DNA of 64,000 nucleotides, taken from NCBI GenBank assembly GCA_947167135.1, contig CAMVGV010000008.1, positions 1 through 64,000 of the forward strand, read 5' to 3'. The notes beneath the pieces were generated by a model. The model worked only from the letters and a program-made list of their open reading frames with translations. It was not told the origin of the DNA and made no database searches. Positions 37,841 to 47,800 of the stretch are shown here, one piece after another. The stretch comes from an uncultured Lachnospiraceae bacterium. Lineage in GTDB: Bacteria > Bacillota > Clostridia > Lachnospirales > Lachnospiraceae. Position 1 is the stretch's first letter; each line of letters starts with the position of its first letter. The position numbers and the translations under genes are program-made.

Positions 37841-38221
37841 ATGGATTTCTGCCTTCTAGCAGGGGTTGGCAGCGTTGCCGAACTCCTGTCGGCATTCCTT
37901 ATATTTGCGTTTGTGCTTTTCGCCACCTATTTGACAGCAAGGATAGTGGGCTCCTTTGAGAAGCAGAAAATGACCGGACGCAATATTCAGGTTGTGGAAT
38001 CCTTAAGGCTGTCGGGCGGAAAATGTCTGGATCTTATCAGGGCAGGTGACAAATACCTGTTGATATCGGAGTCGAAGGATCGGGTCGGACTGATCTGTGA
38101 ACTGCCGGAGGATGTCATTTTACAGCCGGAAGCAGGCGAGCAGCCCGGAATTCAAACGCCGGATTTTAAAAAGCTCCTTGAAAAAGCCGGAAATGTGATC
38201 CGAAAGAATGACAGGAAATGA
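37841..38221 (+). CDS. fliO: Flagellar biosynthetic protein FliO/FliZ
   Basis: Single TM, FliO-like region IQVVESLRLSGGKCLDLIRAGDKYLLI; upstream of fliP. Confidence 0.85.
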   Translation: MDFCLLAGVGSVAELLSAFLIFAFVLFATYLTARIVGSFEKQKMTGRNIQVVESLRLSGGKCLDLIRAGDKYLLISESKDRVGLICELPEDVILQPEAGEQPGIQTPDFKKLLEKAGNVIRKNDRK

Positions 38222-39162
38222 ATATGATTGCTGGAAAGCTTTTTAAGGAAATACGGTTGGTTTATGCAGCCGTTTTTCTTTTATCTCTTATTATCTTAAT
38301 GGCTTTTCCCGTATTTGCCCAGGAAAACATCACCAGTAATACCGGAGCATCCAGAGGCGACACTACCACCGTGGAGGGAACCAGAAGCCAGAATTACAAT
38401 GATCTGGGGCTTAGCGATAATCCCTATAATTCCAGTACGGTAATAAGGGAGCCGGGTACTGCGGAAACACCACAGGATATCAGGGAACTGAATATCGGAA
38501 ACAATCTGAATATCACCTATTCGGATGAAAGAGGGAATCTGTCCGGAAGTTTAAGGATATTAATTACCCTTACACTGCTTTCTCTTGCACCCTTCCTTCT
38601 TATAATGATGACCTCATTTACGAGGATCATCATCGTTATGCATTTTACCCGTACCGCCATCGGTACCCAGACTGCGCCTCCGAACCAGGTTCTTATCGGG
38701 CTTACTCTTTTCCTTACCTTCTTCATAATGCAGCCTGCCATAAATCAGATAAATACCCAGGCGGTAAAGCCCTTTGAGGAGGGCACCATTACCCAGACCG
38801 AGTTCAGGGAAAGAGCAATGGAGCCTCTTCGCCAATTTATGTACGGGCAGACCCAGAAGAAGGACGTACAGCTTTTTCTGGACATTGCGAAGCTGGATCC
38901 GGTTGAAGAGCTTGACGATATCCCGAATTATGTGTTGGTCCCGGCTTTCTGTATTTCGGAGCTGAGGACAGCCTTTATAATAGGTTTTTTGATCTATATT
39001 CCTTTTATAGTGATAGATATGGTAGTGGCATCCACCCTTATGAGTATGGGTATGATGATGCTGCCTCCGACAACGATCTCAATGCCCTTCAAGATACTTT
39101 TGTTTGTGCTTGCCGACGGCTGGAACCTTGTGATCGGATCCCTTGTGAAGACTTTTTACTGA
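38218..39162 (+). CDS. fliP: Flagellar export protein FliP
   Basis: LLSLAPFLLIMMTSFTRIIIVMHFTRTAIGTQTAPPNQVLIGLTLFLTFFIM. Confidence 0.98.
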   Translation: MNMIAGKLFKEIRLVYAAVFLLSLIILMAFPVFAQENITSNTGASRGDTTTVEGTRSQNYNDLGLSDNPYNSSTVIREPGTAETPQDIRELNIGNNLNITYSDERGNLSGSLRILITLTLLSLAPFLLIMMTSFTRIIIVMHFTRTAIGTQTAPPNQVLIGLTLFLTFFIMQPAINQINTQAVKPFEEGTITQTEFRERAMEPLRQFMYGQTQKKDVQLFLDIAKLDPVEELDDIPNYVLVPAFCISELRTAFIIGFLIYIPFIVIDMVVASTLMSMGMMMLPPTTISMPFKILLFVLADGWNLVIGSLVKTFY

Positions 39163-39188
39163 TGAGACCTGTTTACTGACGAAATATG

Positions 39189-39256
39189 TCATTCTGAGGG
39201 CGGAGAATCTTACTGATAAGACCTGTCATTCTGAGGGCGGAGCCCGAAGAATCTTT
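39189..39256. repeat. Two hairpin repeats between fliP and fliQ
   Basis: GTCATTCTGAGGGCGGAGAATCTT and GTCATTCTGAGGGCGGAGCCCGAAGAATCTT. Confidence 0.85.
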
Positions 39257-39277
39257 TTCGGAAAGGAGAGGAACAAA

Positions 39278-39547
39278 ATGACAATAGATACAGTATCGGA
39301 TCTGGTGAGAAATTCCCTGTATACCATCATCATAACCTCGGCGCCGCTGCTCCTTATTTCTCTGGTGGTGGGTCTTACAGTATCCATTTTTCAGACCGTG
39401 ACCTCCATTCAGGAGCAGACCCTGACCTTTGTGCCAAAGGTCATAGCGATATTTACGGGCATAATGGTGATGGGTCACTGGATGATGAACAATATGGTCA
39501 CTTTTACAGAGGACCTCTGGAGTGATTTTTCTGTGTACATTAAATGA
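39278..39547 (+). CDS. fliQ: Flagellar export protein FliQ
   Basis: ITSAPLLLISLVVGLTVSIFQTVTSIQEQTLTFVPK. Confidence 0.97.
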   Translation: MTIDTVSDLVRNSLYTIIITSAPLLLISLVVGLTVSIFQTVTSIQEQTLTFVPKVIAIFTGIMVMGHWMMNNMVTFTEDLWSDFSVYIK

Positions 39548-39632
39548 TATCGGGTTTTGACCCCGGCATCATTAAGTTATTAAAGTGGATCTTCATTCCG
39601 GGGATCATCCGGAATGACATTGATGAAATACA

Positions 39633-40421
39633 GTGTTTCAGTATAATTTTTCTGTCAAGGATCTGGAATATTACCTGCTGCTCCTCACGAGGATAGCGTC
39701 CTTTATGTTCTCGGCACCGTTTTTCAGTATGAATAACGTTCCGAGAAGGGTAAAAGCAGGGCTTTCCGTATTTCTGGCATTTATTGTTTATGTTACCGTG
39801 GTGCCGCATCCTGTTCTGGAGTATACAACCGTTGTGGGGTATGCGGTACTCGTGCTTAAGGAGACCTTCTGCGGACTGACCATAGGATTTTGCGCAAATC
39901 TGGCACTTTATATCCTCCAGTTTGCGGGCTCCAATATTGACAGGGATGTAGGTCTGGCTATGGTCAGCATATTTGATCCCATGACCAGACAGCAGACAGG
40001 CTTTACGGGTTCGCTTTACCAATACGCTTTTATGCTGATACTTATGCTCACGAACCTGCATCACTATGTGTTGAGGGCCTTTTTCGAGAGCTTCACACTG
40101 ATACCTGCCGGAAGGATAAATATCCCCGCGGAAGGGCTGGTATATACGGTAACCGGCTATATCATGGATTCCTTTATTATAGCCTTCAGGATCTACCTGC
40201 CGCTGTACGCTACCATGCTTTTATTGAATTCCGTTCTGGGAATTCTCGCAAAGGTGGCTCCACAGATGAATATGTTTTCTGTGGGGGTGCAGTTGAAGAT
40301 ATTCGTGGGCTTTGCGGCCCTGATCGCCACAGCTTCTCTTATCCCCGTTATGGGTGACTTTATTGCCGGGGAGATGAAGAGGATGATAACCAACGTGATA
40401 GAGGTTTTGAGCAGCGGATGA
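39633..40421 (+). CDS. fliR: Flagellar export protein FliR
   Basis: RIASFMFSAPFFSMNNVPRRVKAGLSVFLAF; between fliQ and flhB. Confidence 0.95.
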   Translation: MFQYNFSVKDLEYYLLLLTRIASFMFSAPFFSMNNVPRRVKAGLSVFLAFIVYVTVVPHPVLEYTTVVGYAVLVLKETFCGLTIGFCANLALYILQFAGSNIDRDVGLAMVSIFDPMTRQQTGFTGSLYQYAFMLILMLTNLHHYVLRAFFESFTLIPAGRINIPAEGLVYTVTGYIMDSFIIAFRIYLPLYATMLLLNSVLGILAKVAPQMNMFSVGVQLKIFVGFAALIATASLIPVMGDFIAGEMKRMITNVIEVLSSG

Positions 40422-41572
40422 GCTATCCTTACGAATACAAAAGGAACGGAGAGTATTTGCTGAAGCTCGATCTTCAGTTTTTTGCCGATGGGGAGGGCGG
40501 AGACAAGACCGAAGAGCCTACCCAGAAGAAGCTCGATGATGCCAGAAAAGAAGGACAGGTTGCAAAGAGCCAGGAATTAAACAGTGCCATCAGCCTGATA
40601 GCGGTCTTCCTGCTTTTACGTGTGATAGGCTTTTATACGGGAACCCGGTTTCTGGAGCTTTTTTACTGGGTATATGAAGGCATTCCGGAGCACACTGTCA
40701 TTACCGGGGGAGAGATAAGTGTAAGGGATTTTTGTATTTATGTAAACCGATGCGCCCTGCAGATGCTAATAATCCTCCTTCCCATACTTCTGGTGGGATT
40801 TGCGATATCGGTCATTGTAAATATCATTCAGGTGAAGTGGGCTCCCACAACGAAGCCTCTCCAGCCGAAGTTTGACAAGCTCTCCCCCTTAAGCGGGATG
40901 AAGAGGCTTTTCTCGGCGGAAAAGCTTTTCGAGCTCTTAAAGTCCGTTGTGAAGATAGTCATAATCGGGTATATGGCGTATATCACCCTTAAGGATAAGC
41001 TGGGGATGATACTGCTCCTGGAACAGTTTTCCCTGAAGGAAGGGGTTGCGCTGGTTCTCGACACGGTACTCGATATGGGACTCAGGATAGCCATTCTTTA
41101 TCTGATCGTGGGTATAGCGGATTACGCATACCGGAGATGGAAGTTCCATAAGGATATGATGATGACCAAGCAGGAGGTCAAGGACGAGTATAAGAATTCT
41201 GAAGGAGATCCCCAGATAAAGGGAAAGATCCGGCAGAAGATGAGGGAGGTGAGCCAGCGCCGTATGATGGCCGCCATTCCCCAGGCGGATGTGGTAATAA
41301 CGAACCCCACACACTTTGCGGTTGCTCTCCGTTATGACGTGACCATAGCCGCAGCTCCCATAGTGGTCGCAAAGGGAACGGACTTCCTGGCACAGAAGAT
41401 AAAGGAAGTCGCCAGAGAGAACAATGTCGATATAGTTGAAAACAAGCCGCTTGCCAGGATGATATACCACAATGTGGAGCTGGGTGATATTATTCCGCCG
41501 GAACTTTATCAGGCAGTAGCGGAGATTCTTGCATTTGTGTATAATCAAAAGGAACAGCGGGGTGAAATGTAG
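40418..41572 (+). CDS. flhB: Flagellar export protein FlhB
   Basis: GDKTEEPTQKKLDDARKEGQVAKSQEL; autocleavage NPTHFAVALRY. Confidence 0.98.
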   Translation: MSYPYEYKRNGEYLLKLDLQFFADGEGGDKTEEPTQKKLDDARKEGQVAKSQELNSAISLIAVFLLLRVIGFYTGTRFLELFYWVYEGIPEHTVITGGEISVRDFCIYVNRCALQMLIILLPILLVGFAISVIVNIIQVKWAPTTKPLQPKFDKLSPLSGMKRLFSAEKLFELLKSVVKIVIIGYMAYITLKDKLGMILLLEQFSLKEGVALVLDTVLDMGLRIAILYLIVGIADYAYRRWKFHKDMMMTKQEVKDEYKNSEGDPQIKGKIRQKMREVSQRRMMAAIPQADVVITNPTHFAVALRYDVTIAAAPIVVAKGTDFLAQKIKEVARENNVDIVENKPLARMIYHNVELGDIIPPELYQAVAEILAFVYNQKEQRGEM

Positions 41573-43635
41573 TGCCTGCCAAAGGAAAAAGCAAGGTTTT
41601 TAATGTATTTGATGTCGGGGTCGCGCTGTATCTTCTGTCGGCCTTTGTCTTCATGATCATAACCCTGCCGGCAACATTTCTGGATATCTGCCTTGCTTTT
41701 AATATGGCAATAGCCTTTGCCATACTGTTTAATACGCTTTTTGTAAAAGAAGTGCTGGATATGTCATATTATCCAACCATTCTTCTTTTTACCACCATAT
41801 TCAGGATATCGCTAAATGTGTCCTCCACGAAGCTGATCCTTACCACCGGAGATCCGGGAAACGTGGTACGTACCTTCGGACAGTTCGTCGGCGGGAACGA
41901 TCTGATAGTCGGTGCGATAGTTTACATAATTCTACTTATCGTACAGCTGGTGGTCATAAACAAGGGTTCCGAACGTGTGTCGGAGGTTACCGCACGATTT
42001 ACCCTTGATGCCATGCCCGGTAAGCAGATGGCCATAGATGCGGATCTGAATTCCGGAGCGATAGACGACAAGGAAGCCAAGGCGAGACGTGACAAGATCC
42101 AGGAAGAATCGAGCTTCTTCGGTTCCATGGACGGTGCCGTCAAGTATGTAAAGGGTGATACCAACGCAGGGCTAATCATTACCGGAGTCAATCTGGTGGG
42201 CGGTATCGCCATGGCTATGCTTAGGCGGGGAATGACCTTCCAGGACGCTTTGAATACCTATACGATACTTACCATAGGTGACGGACTGGTGGGAGAGATA
42301 CCGTCCCTCCTTATATCGCTGTCAACCGGTATCCTTGTCACAAAGGGGGCAAAGGAGGCGGATTTCGGGCCGACGCTGGTGCGCCAGATCCTGTCCACGC
42401 CGAAGGTCATGTATATGGCGGGTGGGATAATTGCCTTCCTGGGAGTGGCTACACCCTTGAATCCCGTGATCTTTGTTACAATGGGAGCGATATTTGTTGT
42501 AGGCGGCAGGATCATGCAGAACCAGCTCGAGGTGAGTGCAGTTGAAGCCGAGGCCGAGAAGCCCGAGGAGGTAAGTGCGGAGGAGATCAGGAAGCCGGAA
42601 AATGTGATCTCGCTCCTTAATGTCGATCCCATTGAGCTGGAGTTTGGTTACGGTATCATCCCTCTCGCCGATGTGAATCAGGGCGGAGACCTTCTTGACC
42701 GTGTGGTAATGATAAGGCGGCAGATAGCGCTTGAAATGGGTACCATTGTTCCCATAATAAGACTCCGTGATAATATCCAGCTGAATCCGAACCAGTACAT
42801 TATAAAGATAAAGGGCGTGCAGGTCGCAGAGGGTGAGATACTTTTTGACCACTATATGGCCATGAATCCCGGCTATGTGGAGGAGGAGATAACAGGTATC
42901 CCGACCTTCGAGCCGTCTTTCCATCTGCCGGCCACCTGGATCACGGAGAGCCAGCGGGAAAGAGCCGAATCCGTGGGATATACGGTTGTGGATCCGCCGT
43001 CCATTATCGCGACCCACCTTACAGAGGTGATAAGAGCCCATATCAGTGAGCTTCTTACCCGTCAGGATACACAGAACCTTATTAACAACCTTAAGGAGTC
43101 GAATCCGGAGGTTGTGGACGAGCTTACGCCGAAGATCCTGGGGATCGGAGAGATACAGAAGGTTCTGCAGAATCTTTTGAAGGAAGGAATAAGCATAAGG
43201 GATCTTCTGACCATCTTCGAGTCCCTTGCGGATAACGGGGCAACGACCAGAGATACGGATATCCTTACGGAATACTGCAGACAGGCGCTGAAACGGGCTA
43301 TAAGCGCCAGATACTTCCAGATGGGAGAGAGCACCAGTGTTGTTACTCTGGATCCCGCGATCGAGCAGGAGATAATGGCCAGCGTGAAGCAGACCGAACA
43401 GGGCTCATATCTTACTCTGGCTCCGGACAGAACAAAGGCGATAATGGCTTCTGCCGAGGAGGAAGTGAAAAAGCTTGAGGATATGGGACGGAATCCCATA
43501 GTTCTGACCTCGCCCATAGTAAGGATATATTTTAAAAAGCTCTCAGAGGATTATATAAAAGACCTGATAGTGATATCATATAATGAGATAGAGAGCAATG
43601 TGGAGCTTCAGTCGGTGGGGATAATAACCGCATAA
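41572..43635 (+). CDS. flhA: Flagellar export protein FlhA (GTG start)
   Basis: FHIPEP family: LLFTTIFRISLNVSSTKLIL, RFTLDAMPGKQMAIDADLNSG. Confidence 0.98.
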   Translation: MPAKGKSKVFNVFDVGVALYLLSAFVFMIITLPATFLDICLAFNMAIAFAILFNTLFVKEVLDMSYYPTILLFTTIFRISLNVSSTKLILTTGDPGNVVRTFGQFVGGNDLIVGAIVYIILLIVQLVVINKGSERVSEVTARFTLDAMPGKQMAIDADLNSGAIDDKEAKARRDKIQEESSFFGSMDGAVKYVKGDTNAGLIITGVNLVGGIAMAMLRRGMTFQDALNTYTILTIGDGLVGEIPSLLISLSTGILVTKGAKEADFGPTLVRQILSTPKVMYMAGGIIAFLGVATPLNPVIFVTMGAIFVVGGRIMQNQLEVSAVEAEAEKPEEVSAEEIRKPENVISLLNVDPIELEFGYGIIPLADVNQGGDLLDRVVMIRRQIALEMGTIVPIIRLRDNIQLNPNQYIIKIKGVQVAEGEILFDHYMAMNPGYVEEEITGIPTFEPSFHLPATWITESQRERAESVGYTVVDPPSIIATHLTEVIRAHISELLTRQDTQNLINNLKESNPEVVDELTPKILGIGEIQKVLQNLLKEGISIRDLLTIFESLADNGATTRDTDILTEYCRQALKRAISARYFQMGESTSVVTLDPAIEQEIMASVKQTEQGSYLTLAPDRTKAIMASAEEEVKKLEDMGRNPIVLTSPIVRIYFKKLSEDYIKDLIVISYNEIESNVELQSVGIITA

Positions 43636-43636
43636 T

Positions 43637-44980
43637 ATGATAATAAAGAAATTTACCGCAAAAACTGAAGAAGAAGCGACGAGACAGGCCAGGGCGGAGC
43701 TGGGCGAAGGCGCGGTTGTGATGAATGTACGTACAGTGAAGCCTGCAGGGTTTTTCGGCTTTTTTAAGAGAGCCCAGACCGAGGTCACGGCCGCCATAGA
43801 GGAAGTATCCGATTCCGATATTTCGAATTCAAAGCCCGTTTCGCTTCCTCCCTACAGACCTGAGAAAGTGAACAGCCATACCATGCCCCTTGAAAACAGC
43901 ATAAAGGGGCCTTCGGACATAGATCTGTCCATAGTCAGGGATGCAGCGAGGAAGATCGACGAAAGTGAAAGGAAGGCTGAAAAGGAGAGCAGGGAGAAGG
44001 ATAGAGCCCCGGAAGAAAAGGATGAAAAGATACTGAAGGAAAGCGGGGATTCCAGCAGAGCGATTTCGGAAAAGCTGGACAGCATTCACTCACTTATAGA
44101 GAAGCAGATAAAGAATGAGCATTCGGAGGAAGGGAGCTCCGGGGAAAGCGAAGGCACGGAGCCTAAGGAAAATGACGAGATCTCCAGATTCCTTGAACTT
44201 ATTTCCGAAACACTGAAGGACAATGAGGTGGAAGAGAAATATGTGAAGAGCATAGTGGAGGAAGCCAGACAGCTCAGGAAACCGGGTGTTTCCATCGACT
44301 ATATGCTTTCAGGTATCTATCAGAGACTTATATTGAAGTTCGGGGAAGCCGCGACGATAGAAAAAAACGGGAGAGAGCCCGAGGCCGTATTTTTCCTCGG
44401 ACCCACAGGGGTCGGAAAAACCACCACTATTGCTAAGATCGCCTCCAGACTTGTGGTCCAGGACAAAAAGAGGGTGGCTCTTGTCACAACGGACACCTAC
44501 AGGGTAAAGGCTGCGGAGCAGCTCCGTACCTACGCTGACATATTAAATGTTCCCTTCAGGATAGTGTATGTGGACGACGATATGAGAAGCGCCTTAAGTG
44601 AGTTCAGGAATTTTGACTTCGTACTGGTGGATACCGCAGGTCATTCACCAAAGAATAATGAGCAGATCGGAAACCAGAAGCAGTTTATAGACCTTACCCG
44701 TGATACAATGAAGATCACGGTATATCTGGTGGTATCGGTAACCACAAAGTACAGGGATCTCCTGAACATAGCCGATACCTATTCGAAGCTGGTGGACTAC
44801 AGGATAATATTTACAAAGCTGGACGAGACAACGACTCTCGGCAACATGCTGAATCTGAAGCTCCATACAGGAGCGGAGATATCCTATGTGACCGACGGTC
44901 AGGATGTGCCGGATGATATTGAGGTATTTGATGCCCAGAAAACGGTAAGAGTGCTGCTGGGCGGCAAGGGAACAGATTGA
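43637..44980 (+). CDS. flhF: Flagellar biosynthesis GTPase FlhF
   Basis: SRP-type GTPase: FFLGPTGVGKTTTIAKIA, VLVDTAGHSPKN, TKLDETTTLGNML. Confidence 0.96.
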   Translation: MIIKKFTAKTEEEATRQARAELGEGAVVMNVRTVKPAGFFGFFKRAQTEVTAAIEEVSDSDISNSKPVSLPPYRPEKVNSHTMPLENSIKGPSDIDLSIVRDAARKIDESERKAEKESREKDRAPEEKDEKILKESGDSSRAISEKLDSIHSLIEKQIKNEHSEEGSSGESEGTEPKENDEISRFLELISETLKDNEVEEKYVKSIVEEARQLRKPGVSIDYMLSGIYQRLILKFGEAATIEKNGREPEAVFFLGPTGVGKTTTIAKIASRLVVQDKKRVALVTTDTYRVKAAEQLRTYADILNVPFRIVYVDDDMRSALSEFRNFDFVLVDTAGHSPKNNEQIGNQKQFIDLTRDTMKITVYLVVSVTTKYRDLLNIADTYSKLVDYRIIFTKLDETTTLGNMLNLKLHTGAEISYVTDGQDVPDDIEVFDAQKTVRVLLGGKGTD

Positions 44981-45001
44981 CAGGGCAAATGAGGTTATTA
45001 A

Positions 45002-45886
45002 GTGGATCAGGCCGATAAATTACGGAATATCATAAAAGCAAATCAGGTCGCCCAGCAGAATACCGCGCGGGTAATCACGGTTACCAGCGGCAAGGGCGGC
45101 GTGGGCAAGTCCAATGTAGCCATAAATCTCGCCGTACAGTTTAAGAATGCGGGCAAGAGGGTGATCATTTTCGACGCCGATTTCGGGCTGGCGAATATTG
45201 AGGTTATGTTCGGGGCTATCCCAAAGCACAGCCTTGCGGATCTCATATATCAGGGGGCTTCCATAAGGGATGTCATTACCTGGGGTCCCATGGGTATAGG
45301 CTTTATTTCCGGAGGATCCGGGATCGCGGGAATGGGCAACTTAAGCCGTGACCATCTGGATTACCTTATCCGCAATCTGTCCGAGCTTGATACTATGTCA
45401 GATGTTATAATAATTGATACAGCGGCAGGCATATCGGAGGCGGTGCTGGAGTTTCTCGTAGCCAGCAGGGAGATACTCCTCGTTACCACACCCGAGCCAA
45501 CCTCCATTACCGATTCCTACTCTTTATTGAAGGCACTGAATCTGCATTCAAAGTTCAATAAAGATGAGACGAAGGTGAAGGTCATTACAAACAAGGTGGA
45601 GACCACAGAGGAAGGAAAGCAGCTCTATTCCAAGCTGAGTGCTGTGGTAAACAGGTATCTGAAGATGCGTATGGAATTTCTCGGGGTCGTGCCCTATGAT
45701 AATGCGCTTGTCAAGGCGGTTATGCAGCAGAGCCCGGTTTCCATAAGCAACCCGCAGACCAAGGCGGCAAAGGCATTTACGGATATAGCAGACACACTTA
45801 TGGATATTCCCCATACAGAGACCGTTTACAGGAGGGGAATGAGCGGATTTTTTGCGAATATACTTGCAGGAAGGAAATATTCATAG
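45002..45886 (+). CDS. flhG: MinD/ParA-type ATPase FlhG (GTG start)
   Basis: ITVTSGKGGVGKSNVAINLAVQ, DADFGLANIEVMFG, IIDTAAGIS. Confidence 0.96.
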   Translation: MDQADKLRNIIKANQVAQQNTARVITVTSGKGGVGKSNVAINLAVQFKNAGKRVIIFDADFGLANIEVMFGAIPKHSLADLIYQGASIRDVITWGPMGIGFISGGSGIAGMGNLSRDHLDYLIRNLSELDTMSDVIIIDTAAGISEAVLEFLVASREILLVTTPEPTSITDSYSLLKALNLHSKFNKDETKVKVITNKVETTEEGKQLYSKLSAVVNRYLKMRMEFLGVVPYDNALVKAVMQQSPVSISNPQTKAAKAFTDIADTLMDIPHTETVYRRGMSGFFANILAGRKYS

Positions 45887-46636
45887 ATGTTTAGTGATTA
45901 TGTTTCGCCCGGCGACAGGCTGGAGATTACATCCACAAGGTTTTCCGAGGAAAACGCGGCTGATCTGGATGGAAAAGCCGGCGCAAAGGGACGTGTCTAC
46001 GTTTCAAGGGTTTATGACATCCGTTCCGAGGAAGAAATAGAGATAGAGATGCCCATAGAGAAGGGAAAGCTTATCCTTTTACCCGTGGGAGGGGAATTTG
46101 ACCTGTGCTTTTACACCTCCTCCGGACTCTTCCAGTGTTATTCGGTGATAAAGGACAGGTTCAAGACAAACAATCTCTTCATTCTGGTGATGGAGCTTAC
46201 CAGCGGCTTGAGAAAATTCCAGAGGCGTGAGTATTACAGGTTCAATTGTATTCTCGACATGAAAAGCAGGAAGCTGAGTGAAGAGGAGGAGGAAGCGTAT
46301 GTTTCCCGTTCGGTTGAATTCCTGGATACGGATCTGACCCTCGAAGACGGAGTGATAGTGGATATAAGCGGCGGAGGTGCCAGATTTGTATCCAAGCATA
46401 AATACGAGAAGGATACAAAGATGCTTTTCAAGTTTTCACTGATGGTGGACGGAAAGCCGCAGAAGTTTTCGATAGTCGGACGCATAATCTCGTCTAATCC
46501 CAAGGAGGGGGTAAAGGACAGATTTGAAAACCGGATAAAATTCCTGAATCTGGACAGCCACGGCAGGGAGGATATCATAAGATATATTTTCGAAGAGGAG
46601 CGTAAGATCAGAAGGAGGACCAGCGATAGCCGCTGA
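45887..46636 (+). CDS. PilZ-domain (YcgR-like) flagellar brake protein
   Basis: FQRREYYRFNC...VDISGGGARFVSKH (PilZ RxxxR and D/NxSxxG motifs). Confidence 0.9.
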   Translation: MFSDYVSPGDRLEITSTRFSEENAADLDGKAGAKGRVYVSRVYDIRSEEEIEIEMPIEKGKLILLPVGGEFDLCFYTSSGLFQCYSVIKDRFKTNNLFILVMELTSGLRKFQRREYYRFNCILDMKSRKLSEEEEEAYVSRSVEFLDTDLTLEDGVIVDISGGGARFVSKHKYEKDTKMLFKFSLMVDGKPQKFSIVGRIISSNPKEGVKDRFENRIKFLNLDSHGREDIIRYIFEEERKIRRRTSDSR

Positions 46637-46644
46637 AAAAAGAT

Positions 46645-47799
46645 ATGGGCAATAGTGATCAAAAGAAAATACTGGTTGTAGATGACTCTGCACTCATGAG
46701 AAGGATCGCCGGTGATATAATTGATGGCGACAGCAGATATCATGTGGAGGACAGAGCGAAGGACGGTATTGAAGCGCTTGAACTTCTGCAGAAGAAGTCG
46801 TATGACGCAGTCGTGCTGGATGTCAATATGCCGCGGATGAGCGGACTGGAGCTCCTTAAGGAACTTCAGAAGCGGAAAATAAGCGCCAGGATCCTTATGT
46901 TTTCTTCTACTACGGGAGAGGGAACGAAGGAAACCATAGAGGCACTTGAGCTCGGTGCGGTGGACTTTATTCAAAAGCCTGCAGGTCTGGCTGCCCTGAA
47001 GGATGGAGAATTCAAGGCCCACTTCCTGAGACTTCTGGCTGTGGTTGCCAGAGCGAGCCTGGTGGGCGGCGTAGGCACTGTCACGACAACCTCCAGAACG
47101 GAGGTTCCGCAGCATAAGAGCGCTGCAGAGCATGAGACAAAGGGATCCGGTACCTTTACGAGAGTCAGCTTCTCCAATGTCAAGGACATCAAGCTGAGGA
47201 CCGGGGTTCCGGTAGTCTCAGGCGAAAAGTGCGTTGCCATCGCCTGCTCCACAGGAGGACCGAAGGCGTTGCAGCAGGTCATTCCTTACATTCCTGCGGG
47301 AATAAATGCTCCCATACTTCTGGTGCAGCATATGCCGCCGGGATTTACAAAGTCCCTTGCCGAGAGGCTGGACACTTTGTCAAAGGTAAGGGTGAAGGAA
47401 GCCGCTGACGGGGATCTTCTGGAAAAGGGCACCGTTTATCTTGCCGCCGGAGGGAAGCATATGAAGGTGGGCAGGAGCGGAGGCCACATGAGGATCTACT
47501 ACAGCGATGAGCCGGCAAGGGAGGGCGTTAAGCCTGCGGCAAATTATATGTACGAATCCCTGATCGACTCTCCCTATGCGGAGATCTGCTGTGCAGTACT
47601 TACCGGTATGGGTGCGGACGGCACCGTCGGTATAGAGAATCTTGAGAAACAGAAAAAAATCTATGTGATCGCCCAGGACGAGGCTACAAGCGCGGTATAT
47701 GGTATGCCAAGGGCAATTGCGCTTACCGGGCTTGTCAGCGAGATAGTTCCGCTGAGCAGGGTTGCCGAAGCGATCGCGAAGCACGTGGGGGTAAGGTAA
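46645..47799 (+). CDS. cheB: Chemotaxis methylesterase CheB
   Basis: VVDDSALMRRI, ACSTGGPKALQQV, VQHMPPGFTKSLAERLD, VLTGMGADGT. Confidence 0.97.
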   Translation: MGNSDQKKILVVDDSALMRRIAGDIIDGDSRYHVEDRAKDGIEALELLQKKSYDAVVLDVNMPRMSGLELLKELQKRKISARILMFSSTTGEGTKETIEALELGAVDFIQKPAGLAALKDGEFKAHFLRLLAVVARASLVGGVGTVTTTSRTEVPQHKSAAEHETKGSGTFTRVSFSNVKDIKLRTGVPVVSGEKCVAIACSTGGPKALQQVIPYIPAGINAPILLVQHMPPGFTKSLAERLDTLSKVRVKEAADGDLLEKGTVYLAAGGKHMKVGRSGGHMRIYYSDEPAREGVKPAANYMYESLIDSPYAEICCAVLTGMGADGTVGIENLEKQKKIYVIAQDEATSAVYGMPRAIALTGLVSEIVPLSRVAEAIAKHVGVR

Positions 47800-47800
47800 T

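Noticed and set aside
46234-47133. 299-aa minus-strand ORF
   Set aside because: Antisense to the PilZ and cheB genes; an open frame by chance or codon bias
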